Source of the DNA: Linderina pennispora
Taxonomy: Eukaryota; Kickxellomycota; Kickxellomycetes; Kickxellales; Kickxellaceae
Assembly: GCF_002104995.1 (NCBI RefSeq)
Contig: NW_024468271.1
Span: 1 to 64,000, forward strand
Direction of reading: 5' to 3'
DNA: 64,000 bases
The position numbers and the translations under genes were made by a program. The notes beneath the pieces were generated by a model. That model searched no databases. It saw only the letters and a program-made list of their open reading frames with translations, and had not been told where the DNA came from. Below are positions 45,268-56,111 of this stretch, one piece after another; position 1 is the first letter of the stretch, and every line of letters starts with the position of its first letter.

Positions 45268-45274
45268 TATAAAA
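45268..45274 (+). promoter_or_regulatory. TATA box of the P5-type ATPase gene
   Basis: TATAAAA followed by a pyrimidine-rich stretch (about 45295-45330) where transcription probably starts. An ATG at 45282 lies only about 8 bases after the box, too close to be in the mRNA. This argues for a start at 45372 or 45441 instead. Confidence 0.55.
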
Positions 45275-45440
45275 CCGAAGCATGGTGGCCACTTTGCTCC
45301 TTTCAGCCTGTGCATCATCCTCTTTATTCGAGGTTTCCCCCGAATTGATTTTAATTTGTACTCTTAATAGCATGTATTTCCACCGATATCTAAATAATGG
45401 CGACTGGCCAAGCAGAGCAGTGGCTGGGATTAATGTCTAC

Positions 45441-48400
45441 ATGCTCATATTCCTCGCAATTGCTATGGCCACCTCAGCCAAGCCCATGTGGAATACAGGT
45501 AAAGCACCAGCATCATTATGCGCAGACCAGGTGTGTTCAGTATAACAATGTATTAATAGCTACTTGACGTTGTAGTTAACAAGTATCAAGCCAATGGTGA
45601 TCTGTGCCCGGCGCAGCTGAACCAGAACAGACCCTGTCCCGCAATCTGTGTTTATGATCTCGCCGAATGTCCGCGTCCCGTGGCATGCCCTGATAACCAG
45701 GTGCTATGCCATGACGGCCTGTGTCATGACTCATGCACTGCCGACGTCAACATGGCTAACCCATGTACCTGCAGCTGGAGACCCAGTGCTGTGCCGGCAG
45801 CGGCAAGGGATCTGATTCCATGTCCATTGCTTAAAAATGTAACTATTTCGCAGCTGCACCTGTGGAACGCGACGAACCAGGTCCGGGATGCATGCAATGC
45901 CGATGCGCAGATCAGCAACCCAAGCAGCTTTGGTATCTGGGGAAACCAGTGGCCGCGGCGCACACGCGACGAGTCTGGCGTACGGGGCGTCTGGGTCCAG
46001 TGCCCGAAGGAGCCGCAGCTCATGTATACATTCCGCGAACCCATGTGGATAGGTGTGTTCACGATTCTGCTCGGTTACGTCGGATTGCTCGGTATCTGGT
46101 ATGCAGTAAAGCTACTCAGCGAGCATAATATAACTAGTGCACTCGACAGCAGGGCTAGTCCAAGCGATTCGGGGACCAACATCGACACCAAGGCACTGAA
46201 GGTTGCGGTTGGCGATCATCAGGGAGGCGAATTCAGCAGCAGCAATATTCGTCTGAGCGGCTATCGCAACAACGTCTTTGGCACAGCGATGAACTGGGGA
46301 CTGCTGGCGCTGGGCGTAGTTTGGCTCGGCTACCTATTGGCGCTTTCAGCAGATTTTTACGGCAGTGTACCGGGGATCGCTCCTGGAGCAGCCTGTGTTC
46401 TTTCGCTGGGGGACTGCACGCTCGGCAACCAGACATTCATCGTGATGTGGTGCCTGTATGTGTTCATGGTTGTGACCTGCAATGTGTTCCGTCACCGCCT
46501 GCGCAACTTCTTCCGCATCAAGACAGCACCAGCGGAGGGCACATTTGTATGTGTTGAGCGCAAGATTGACTCGCAGATAATGCTGCAAAACGAGCGCAGC
46601 TTCTTGGTCGACAATGTGCGCCGGGTAGCCAACATACTGAAGCACCATTTGGGCTGGACGTGGTCGGTAAATACATCGCGGCAGCACATTACCGCGCATG
46701 GCCGCAAGTACTTTACATACCAGTGCACTCGCTTTGTGCTTGACCAGACCACTGGCGAGTACACACCGTACACTTTTGATCTGGGAGCCACGAACAGCGA
46801 CCTTGTCGCCAACAGCCCTGGCCTATCGACGGCAGAGGCCGAGTATCGGATGGAACTGGTCGGGCAAAACTTCATTGAGGTGTCGGTTCCCAACTGGTTC
46901 TTTGCATTCCTGCGCGAGGTCACCAGCTTCATTGCATTGTACCAGCTTCTGGCGCTCTTGCTGTTCATCTATGACTTTTACTGGCAGGCGGGCATTGTCG
47001 ATCTGGGGATTGTGCTGCTGGCGATGACATTCAGTACTGTTGTGCGCAAGCTGTCTGAGGAGCGGCTCAAGCGCATGGCTGAGCAGGACGACCAAGTGAA
47101 TGTGCGTCGCAACGGCGACTGGGTGCAGGCATCGTCACGCGATCTTGTCCCAGGCGACGTCATCCAGCTAACTACCGGTATGCACATGTCATGCGACTGC
47201 ATTCTGATTTCTGGAAATGCTGTCGTCAACGAGTCATCGCTGACTGGCGAGCCCCTGCCCGTGCGCAAGTTCCCGCTGCGTAATGATGACACGCTGTTCA
47301 ACATTGAGGCCAACAAGAACAACCAGCTGTATGCTGGCACAGTGATCAGCCAGGCGCAGGCGATCGAGAAATCGGCTGGCGACATTTTGGCCGACCAACA
47401 CGTGCTTGGGCTGGTGCACCGCACCGGCACGGCTTCCGACAAGGGTAAGCTAGTGCGCAAGATCCTGTTCCCGCAGCCGCTGTCGTTTATTTTCAACGAG
47501 CAGCTCAAGGTAGTGTTCAGTATTCTGATCGTCTACGCGCTATTCTGCATGGGCATGGCGATATATCTGTACAAGGGGTCGCCGACAGCGGTGTTCTTTT
47601 ACGGAAACTTTTGCATGCTGCAGGCTGTATCGCCGCTACTGCCTGCTGGTCTGGTTGCAGGCCAGTCGATGGCGGCATATCGGCTGAAGAAGAAGCGCAT
47701 ATTCTGTGTCGACCCGCAGCGCATCATGATGGCCGGCAAAGTGCAGATATTCTGCTTCGACAAGACCGGCACTCTGACCAAGGAGGGTCTGGAATTCTAC
47801 GGCGGCCAGTGCGTGGATGGCAATGCCTTCCAGGGATTTGAGAATGCCTTGTCTAACACCAGTGTTTTGTTCCAGCAAGCCGTTGCCAGCTGCCATGCTG
47901 TTACCGATCTTAATGGGCAGCTGATCGGCAACCCTGTCGACATCGAGCAGTTCCGTGCGTCGAACTCTACGATCGATCCAGCCCCCAAGTACCTTGACAC
48001 TATCATCCCTGCTGGTGGCTCGTCCTTGGGCAAGCTGCATGTCGTCCGCCGCTTCGAGTTTGTCCATGCCCGTGCGTCGATGTCAGTCGTTGTCATGGAT
48101 GAGATGACTGGCAAACTGCATGTCTTTGTCAAGGGCTCGTTTGAGCGCATCAAGCAGGTCTCAAACAGCGCTTCCGTGCCATTGGATTATGACAGGACTT
48201 GTGCTGGGCTGGCGCGCGAGGGCTGCTATGTTCTGTCGATTGCGCACAAGCAGCTGGATGTGACTCTGGAAGGGCTCAAGGATCTGACCCAGGACAAGAT
48301 CGAGAGCAACTGCGATCTGATCGGCCTGCTGGTGTTCAAGAACCTGCTCAAGAACGACACATCTGATGCTATTGCTGAGCTCAAGCACGGGTCCACTCGC

Positions 48401-49771
48401 ACGGTCATGGTCACCGGTGACACTGCGCTTACTGGCGTGTACATTGCGAGGCAGTGCGGCATGGTGCCAGCCAACAGCAAGGTCCTGCTTGGCGACATGG
48501 ACAAGAAAACGCATATGCTGGTGTGGACTGACGTCGATACTGACGAGGAGGTGGCCGACATTCGACCTTTATTGACCGAGCTTGGCAGCGACGGATATCC
48601 GACCACAGAGCTAGCCCTGACCAGCGCTGCCTTCCAGCACCTGGAATCGACCGGCGGACTGGCAGAAATTCTGCTCAACACGCGCATTTTTGCGCGCATG
48701 AAGCCCAACGACAAGGTGCGGTGCGTGCAGCAGCACATGGCCCACGGTATCACGGCTATGTGTGGTGACGGTGGCAACGACTGCGGGGCATTGCGAGCGG
48801 CCCATGTTGGTCTGGCACTGTCGGATGCCGAGGCATCGATTGTATCGCCGTTCTCGTCTAGCAACCGGTCAGTGCACTCGTGTGTAGAGCTCTTGCTCCA
48901 GGGCAGAGCCGGCCTGGCTAGCAGCTTCAGCAACTATCGCGCACTGATTCTGTATGGCACCACGATGACAATGACCAAGCTGGTGAGTTTTTATTTCGCG
49001 CTGAGCATGTCGCAGCCCATCTGGATGATAATCGATGCCCTGGTGGCTACCAGCATGGCCATCACGGTCACGTTCCTGCCACCGGCCAAGAGGCTCTCGC
49101 CGTTCCGCCCTACGGCACGGATATTGGGCCCCGAGATCATGTCGTCAGTTATTGGTGTCGTTGTCATCAACTGGGTGTTTATTGTGGGCGCGTGGGTGTG
49201 GCTATTCAGGCAGCCGTGGTTCCGGTGCCACGAGTTTGACGCATCAAACACGAACGTGCTGAAATGGTGGCTGCTGGGTGACAACTACGAGGCGGCCATG
49301 ATGACATACCTGATCATGTACATGTTCATCAACAACGGATTCCTGGTCAACTACGGGTATGTGCACCGGAAGCCGTGGTTCCACAACCCAAGCTTGATAG
49401 CGGTGTGGGCGGGGCTAATTATCATGATTTCGTATGCGCAGCTGGCACCGCCCAGCAGGCTGTCGTGTACGTTCCGGCTCAACTGCGGCGACCCAGACAA
49501 GCTGGTCGGGATGGGATATGGGCGGCCAGGGTGGGAGATCGAAAAGTACAATGCGGTGGATGGGCACAACATCTTGCCTTCTGATTTCAAGTGGAAGCTG
49601 TGGGTGTATTCGATCGGCAATGTGGTGGCAACCAATGCGTGGCAGACTGTGGTTGTTTACGGGCCGGTGCGCACATGGCTCCGCAGGAAGCGCCCGCTGC
49701 AGGAGGCTCAAGCTCAAGCTCTGAGGGATATTTTTTTCTCACGTCATGCATTCATGACGCAAACCAAATAA
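45441..49771 (+). CDS. P5-type (P5B-like) transport ATPase with a Cys-rich N-terminal luminal domain
   Basis: Large P-type ATPase of the ATP13A2/Ypk9 group, acting on an endomembrane. Exon 1 ends at 45498; an intron (45499-45575, donor GTAAAG, acceptor TAG) joins exactly in frame to exon 2. The ATG at 45441 gives a signal-peptide-like start (MLIFLAIAMATSAKP) and 1417 residues; ATG 45372 would add 23. After it lie about 110 residues with at least 12 Cys (RPCPAIC, ECPRPVAC and others), then a membrane helix. Catalytic motifs are present: actuator LTGEPLP, phosphorylation motif CFDKTGTLT, MVTGD, and CGDGGNDCGAL. The M4 motif reads SPLLP (47630-47644) where P5B pumps usually have PPALP. Ten or so helices are visible. 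There are no frameshifts. Substrate unknown; polyamines are the family precedent. Confidence 0.9.
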
Positions 49772-49822
49772 TCACATTCTGCTCTCTCCTGCCGAGAACA
49801 ATCGTATTTTTCTGTTTGTCAT

Positions 49823-49830
49823 TATATAAA
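49823..49830 (+). promoter_or_regulatory. TATA box of the M49-like peptidase gene
   Basis: TATATAAA in the 129-bp gap between the P5 ATPase stop (49771) and the peptidase ATG (49901), about 70 bp before the ATG. This compact gap must contain both the 3' end of one gene and the promoter of the next. Confidence 0.5.
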
Positions 49831-49840
49831 AATCTCCCTA

Positions 49841-49884
49841 TTCCCACCCCCCAAATTCCCACCCCCCAAATTCCCACCCCCCCA
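49841..49884. repeat. Three tandem ATTCCCACCCCCCAA units; G-rich on the minus strand
   Basis: Three imperfect copies of a 15-bp unit directly upstream of the peptidase ATG. The minus strand has repeated GGGGGG and GGG runs that fit a G-quadruplex pattern. The repeat probably lies in the 5' leader or core promoter. Confidence 0.75.
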
Positions 49885-49900
49885 CCACTCTTTGTCTCTT

Positions 49901-51621
49901 ATGTTTTCCACACTTTCGAATTTCAACCCCCTTGCGCTTGGGCTACAGCCACTCCGAAAGACATTCGCACTCGTCACGTCCGTCCTCATGGTCACCAGCA
50001 ACCTCTCCACTGCGTCCTCCAGCGGGCTCACGGTCAAGCAGCGTCTGTCCAACTACAAGGCCGACGGAGCTGCGCGCCGACCTCTCGCACCTGACCGAGG
50101 GCGACAAGCGCGCACTGGTGAAGCTGGCAGATCGTCTCGGACCTGCTCAACGCTGCGTACTTTAAGCAGATCTGGGCAGGCGCTCCGGCGATGCGGCAGA
50201 AGCTGCAAGCAGGCAAAGCAGATAGCGAGGAGGCAAAAGATCCTGGCGACACTGTTCGAGCTGTTCCGTGGGCCGTGGGACCGCAGCCTCGACAACGAGG
50301 TGTTTGTGCCGGGCGCTGCAGCCAAGCCAATCACGGCCAATGTGTATCCGGAAGACATGGATAAGAAGGAGTTTGAACTGTGGCTCGGAACGCTTAGCGA
50401 AGAAGACAAGGCGCGCGCCAAGGGGTTCTACGATGTCGTGAAAAGAGATAAAAAGTGCAGGGCTGGTGCTCAGTAGATATGCGGACGAGTACCGTGAGTT
50501 CCTGGCGCCGGCGGCCAGGCTGATGCAGGAGGCAAGCACGCTGGTCAGCGATAAGAGCTTTGGCGAGTTCCTGCGCATGCGCGGCAAGGCGTTCCTGAGC
50601 AACAAGGTACCTGGACTCGGAGGTGTCGTGGCTGAAAATCAACCACACCAGCGCGCTGGAGGCCGCTGTGGGGCCCTACGAGACGTACGAGGACGAGCTG
50701 TTCTCGTCCAAGGCGTTCTTCGAGTCAATGGTGCATGTGCGCGACTTTGCTGCTACGCAGCTGCTGGACAAGTTCACCAGCAGCCTGGAGCTGGTCGAGA
50801 AGAACCTGCCGATCCCGGACTCGTACCGCAACAAGGAGCTGGTGGCGCCGCCAATCGTGGTGGTCAACCAGGTGTACTATGGCGGCGACACGGCGGTGCC
50901 GATGACGGCGGCGTATAATCTGCCCAACGACGAGGAGGCGATTGAGCGCGCGGGCTCCAAGCTGACCATGATCAAGAACGTGCAGGAGGGCAAGGTGGCC
51001 AGCGTGCTGCGGCCGATTGCTCAGGAGGTGCTGAGCAAGGCGGATCTGGATTACGTGACATTCCCAGCCTTCTTCACCCACGTGCTCATGCACGAGGTCG
51101 CGCACTCGAACGGCCCGCACCGCGACACCAGCGGGGCGACAGTGCGCAGCCGGCTGCAGGAGCTGCACTCGGCGTTCGAGGAGGCCAAGGCGGACATCAC
51201 GGGCTTGTTTGCCGCGCGGCTGCTGGTGGACCGCGGCGTCGTTGATGACATTTCGATGCGCGAGTTCTACACCACGTATCTGGCATCGGCATTCCGGTCG
51301 GTGCGCTTCGGACTGGCGGAGGCCCATGGGCTCGGCCAGGCCATGCAGCTGAGCTTCTTGCTGGAAAAGGGCGGGTTTGTGTATTCGGCGGGCAAGTTTG
51401 CGGTTGACATGGAGAAGATCGGCGCGGCGGTGGAGGAGCTGACGCATGAGATCATGATGATCCAGGGCAATGGCGACAAGGAGCGCGCCGTGGCGTTCAG
51501 GGAAAAGTACGGTGTGCTGGCGCCTGAGGTCAAGCAGGCGCTGGAGAACCTGAAGGGCGTGCCCATTGACATCGCACCGATCTGGGTAGACATCGAGAAT
51601 CTGCGCAGGCAGTTTAGCTAA
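49901..51621 (+). CDS. M49-like (dipeptidyl-peptidase III-related) zinc metallopeptidase (frameshifted)
   Basis: Putative zinc-dependent peptidase or hydrolase. The catalytic helix carries HEVAH (51091-51105) within FFTHVLMHEVAHSNGPH, and the third ligand motif EEAKAD is at 51178-51195, about 29 residues later. This arrangement is that of the M49-like group with a short HExxH, rather than classical DPP III, which has HELLGH and EECRAE. Upstream blocks include FRGPWDRSLDNE, the SRYADEYREFLAPAA segment and PYETYEDELF. Downstream are EAHGLGQAMQLSFLLEKGGF and the IAPIWVDIENL end. The N-terminus has a hydrophobic stretch (TFALVTSVLMVTSNLSTAS) that could be a signal or anchor. Five frame changes are needed, near 50056, 50130, 50240, 50450 and 50615; the C-terminal 330 residues are intact. 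Substrate unknown. Confidence 0.75.
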
Positions 51622-51671
51622 GCTGGAGGGATTTATTTAGCAGCAACTACTTGAATAAAATGGAGGTGTTT

Positions 51672-54600
51672 TTACCACGCCAGTCGGGCGACGAGGCTGG
51701 TCGGGTATCGCCGCACGATCATCTTGCGTGTCTCGTCGAGCACAATCAGGAACAGAGCGAACGGGATCGGGAGGAAGAAGAACTCGACCGGGATGCGGCC
51801 GGTCAAGAAGATGCGGTTGAACCAGCCGACCTCATTGACAAGCAGCGCGACGGCAATGGAGATTGGGATTGCAATAAGCAGCTGCGGGTTGCGCTTGGTG
51901 CCGCGGAATGGGTTCTGCTGAAAGAACCCCAGGGTGCGTGTGCGCGCAACAAACATGTTGCCCCACTGCATCACCACCAGGGTAAAGAAATGGGCGCTGC
52001 CTGCCACCCGCACGATCTCCGAGAGCTCCGCCTGCGACTTGCCCATGTACCCGTCGGTCCACTTGTTGAACGCCAGGAACACGTCCTTGGGCGCAATTCC
52101 GGCCCGCAGATATATGCACAAAAAGAACATGAAGTGTCCGCTGAACGTCTGCCACAGCCCGATGAACCCGTACGCCTGCAGGAAAAACCGCACGTTGACC
52201 AGGCCCTCGCGCTTCGGGTTGCGTGGCGGATGCAGAAGCAGGTCGCTCTCGGGCTCCTCGTTGATCAGATTAATCGACGCCCAGACGTCAGTCACCGTGT
52301 TGATTACCAGCATCAGGAACGTCGACAGCGGGATGGGCAGGCCCAAAACGACATTAAGCAGCGATGGCACGATCTCGCTGAGGTTGGTCATCGGCAAGAG
52401 GTAAATGATGACCTTTTTCAGATTGACAAACACCAGCCGGCCGCACTCGATGGCCACGACGATCGACGAGAAGTTGTTGTCCAGCAGGACCATGTCGGCC
52501 GCCTCCTTTGGCCACCTCTGAGCCGTTGCCCATGGCCACAGCCACCTGAGCCGCGCGCATAGCCGGCAGATCGTTGACGTCATCGCCAGTCACCGCCACA
52601 TAGTGATCGCGTCTGGCCAACTCCTCGACCACCTGCAGTTTCTGCTCGGGCGTGATTCTTGCAAACACAATCTCCTCGTATGTCTCCATCACGTCCCAGT
52701 GCTCGCTGCGCAGCATCTTCAGCTCCGGCCCCGACACCACCAGCGAGTGCGAGCAGCGCTTCTCGCTACACATTGACGACTTGCATGAGCAGTGAGATGT
52801 GGATGAGGGCTGGTCCACCTGCCGCATTACATCGTCGATGGTGTCGGTTACCATGCCCGTGATGATGCGGCATTGCCGGGCCACCACCGCCGCTGTCGCC
52901 GCATAGTCGCCAGTCACCATGTAGACGCGCACACCCGCCGCCCGGAACGTATCGACCACGCCTGGGATTTCACGACGCGGCGGATCCACCATCCCCACCA
53001 GACCCACGCAGCACAGCCCCTGTTTCATGCACATCTGCGCTGCCTGGTACATGCGCGACGGGCTATCCTCAATGGCTGGCGAACGGATTCTCTGCTCCGT
53101 AGTCGCGGCGACACAGCATCAACACGCGCTCGCCCTGCTCGGCCCACGTTCTCTGTCGCTCCTGCATCTGCCTCCGCAGCTTGTCGGTCAGCTCGACAAT
53201 CTCGCCGCGGGAGTCCTGGATGGACGTGCAGTGCATCAGCAGTTCCTCGGGCGCCCCATTGAACCAGAACGAAGGGCGAACCATCCAGCGGCTTGCAGAC
53301 GGATAGCTGCCAGCGGTTGCGGATGTTGAAGGGGATCCGGAACAGGATCTGGTGCGTGGGTGGTTCCGGATGGATGTGCGCCGAGAACCGCAGAAGCGCT
53401 GCGTCGGTGGCATCGCCTATGGCCGGGCGCTCCAGCAATGGCTGAGTGTCTGAGGATTCCTCGAATTCGGCTGCATTGCAGAGTGCTGCGGATTCGTACA
53501 GCCGGGTGACCAGCGTTGAAGGGCAGATCGGAGCAGCTCCCCGACGGTCATTTCCTGGTCGGCCACAGCTACATGCACAACATTGACGCGGACGCTGCGT
53601 CAGGGTGCCGGTCTTTCTCGCAGCAAATGACCGAAACCGACCCGAGCGTCTCGACCGTGGTCAGGTTCTTGATCAGCACATTATGGCGCTGCATGCGCCG
53701 GGCAATCGCGGTCAAAGTCAGTGTCAACGAGATGGGCAGACTGCCCGGCACAAAGGTGACCAGGACGCCGACGCCATTGGCCAATGCGTCGGCTACGGAC
53801 ATGAACCCAGGGAAGGTCGTGCGCAGCCAGACCGCCCACAGGATGATGAACACGATGCCGACCACCAGGGACAGCGTCGTCAGGCCGTTCACCAGCCGGT
53901 GGACTTCGATCTCCAGAATCGACCGGTCGGGCTTCTTCAGTGTCATCATCTTGGCAATCCGCCCGATCACCGTGCGATCGCCTGTGGCCACCACCACGCC
54001 GGTACAGTTGCCCTGCGTCACATTTCGCCCCCTGCATCACCATGTTGCGAGTCTCCAGGTAGTTTGTGTTCGTGTAGTTCACCGTGCCGATGGTCGGGTC
54101 GGGTGCGCCTGATAGCGCCGAGCGGTCAAACATGGCGTCCATTGAGACATCCACTATACGCATGTCCGCTGGCGCCTTATCGCCCATTTGCAAATACACT
54201 ATATCCCCCTGCACCAAGTCAGCCGGGCTCAGCCGCCGCCATTCCCCATCGCGCAATGCCAGCGTCTCCGCGGGCAGCATCTCGGCAATCGAATCCATGG
54301 CACGTCTGGTCACCCATTCCTGCCATGCGCTGAACGACGCCTGTAGGATAATGACCAGAATGATCACTATGGCCATGGCCAGATTGCCGGCCTGCGGCGG
54401 GTTACCGATCGGCCGCCAGCACAGCCAAAAGACAATCATCGACACCCACAAGAACCGGTTGAAACCGCCGAAAAACCACCGCAAGAGGCGCTGCGGGATC
54501 CTGCGCGATGCGCGCGAAAACACATTCCGCCCTTGCTTCGCCACTCGCCTATCCACCGGCCTGCTTCTCCAGCCCCACGACCGGCGACGTGCTGAACCGA

Positions 54601-54896
54601 TTGTATATGTCGTTGACCGACACCAGATGGTAGTTTAGCGAGCGCAGCTGGTCGGCCACTTTGCGCAATGCCATCGCGCGCTGGTGTTCGTCCGACTGCC
54701 GCTGCAGGTGCGCCGACCGCAATGGCACCAGCTCGTTGAGGAGCTCGCGGATGACCATGCGCCAGTGGTGCGGCTCTGGCTGCACAGCAATCGAGGGCTC
54801 CGTCAGCTGGTACGAGAGCGTGCGGAATTCACTGGCTAGCCGCATGGTCGAGCGCCGGGCGAGCGGCGGACTTGAATCGACGATTTGAATCTCCAT
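51672..54896 (-). CDS. Type IIC-like (Na+/K+-ATPase alpha-related) P-type ATPase with degenerate motifs, frameshifted; candidate pseudo-pump
   Basis: The overall order matches animal-type Na+/K+ ATPase alpha: N-terminal domain, FGGFNRFLWVSMIVFW (M1), M2, actuator domain, GVVVATGDRTVIGRIA, M3-M4, P/N domains, KPLDGSPF nucleotide site, MVTGD, FARITPEQKLQVVEE, VLLDNNFSSIV, then M5-M10. Several key motifs are altered. The actuator TGES equivalent reads SGAP (54101-54112). The M4 PEGL equivalent reads PGSL (53734-53751). GDGVND reads GDDVND. In M6 the first acid of the DLGTD-like motif is Asn (INTVTD). At the phosphorylation site, after removing one apparent extra A near 53611, the sequence reads CEKTGTLT, Glu for the acceptor Asp. 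Around eight frame changes are needed overall. It may be a non-pumping homologue, a decaying gene, or a pump blurred by sequencing errors. The SGAP and PGSL sites lie in clean frame, so those losses are directly seen. Confidence 0.78.
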
Positions 54897-56111
54897 GGGT
54901 GGTCAGGATGCTCTGCGCCTTCACAATACTCATCAACCTTATAAAAAAAATTAAACTTTGGCTCGCTTCTAGAACTGATACAAGCAATATCTAATCGGAG
55001 TCCAGCTACTGCGTAGTTTTCGGTTGTTTGTGCGCGATCTGGGCTTTTCTTAAAGTGATAGTAAAAAATTTCTCTGAAAAAGAAATTGAGAAAAAAGGAT
55101 ACGAAAAGCTTCTCAACTGTGCGGCGGCAGATAGAAACAGCGATCTTTTTATAGAGAAGCCAGTCAGTTGAAGATTCCAAATGAACGCCTCTGCATCTCT
55201 GCACGAGTAGCAAAATAGCCTACCTGCTGTTCACGCCTTCTCTCCCTCCAGAGGGGATATCAAAGAAAGATCTAAGTAGAAGCCATTGGGTGGGCCACAA
55301 CACACATTGTTGGGGTCAGAGGGCCAGTGTGGTGGGCGACGATCCTGCCTTGGCTCCGCTAGTGAAGGAGCGCTCGGCCAAAAAAACCAATTTGCCCTCG
55401 CAGACCTGGCTTTCATGCCCTCTCAGCAGCTACTGCTGCACCTCCGTCTCAAATGTCTTTATTTGCATTGTTTAGCGGGCCAGAAAGCATTGCAGGGAAA
55501 GAAAGCGATATAGTAGAACTGCCTATGCACTGGAAGCTCACAAAATGCCGAGGAAAACTCAGGAGTTTGCAAGGTGTGGAGACCACAGCCACTGCAAGCA
55601 GCTGGCCACCCTGGCTATCTGGGACGACAAATGCCCAGCAGCGTAGGGCTGATCATTTCTGCTTACTTCTGGCGCGTCCCCATAAAGGTGTGTAGATGCA
55701 GGTGATCAGCTCCGATGTGCTGCCTGTACGTGATCTATAGGTCCTGGGTTCCATTATTCACAGCCATGGGACGCTCGTCCGAGCACCGAAAAAAGGTTCC
55801 TAAGAGGGTGTCAGCACAGATCCCCTGTTCAGGCTTCGCTGATCCTCCAGAAGAGGGGGTAGGAAACTGATCCATATTGTCCTGAGACTTACTAGCGCCA
55901 CCTTGGCAGCAAATCCCACTTGTCCAAGCGGCGCGTGCTGGCAGAAAAGTGTAGGAAAATGGCATTTTCCCTCAGCGCAGTTTTTTGCTTCTTGTTACAC
56001 CTTGTGAGGGGGCTTTTCTTATAATTCTTCTAATACGCTCTTTTTTCCCTCGTTCATTTCGCATACTTTTTGGACAGCGAGTCCCCTGTTTTTCCTCTTA
56101 CCTACAACATA
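54897..56111. promoter_or_regulatory. Divergent intergenic region
   Basis: About 1.2 kb between the ATPase start (54896, minus) and the unknown gene at 56112 (plus). A-rich and T-rich tracts occur near both starts. Short open frames near 55290-55700 have no motif. Confidence 0.45.

Noticed and set aside
45282-45374. ATG at 45282 as the start of the P5 ATPase
   Set aside because: It lies about 8 bp after TATAAAA, so it is unlikely to be in the transcript; 45372 or 45441 fit better.
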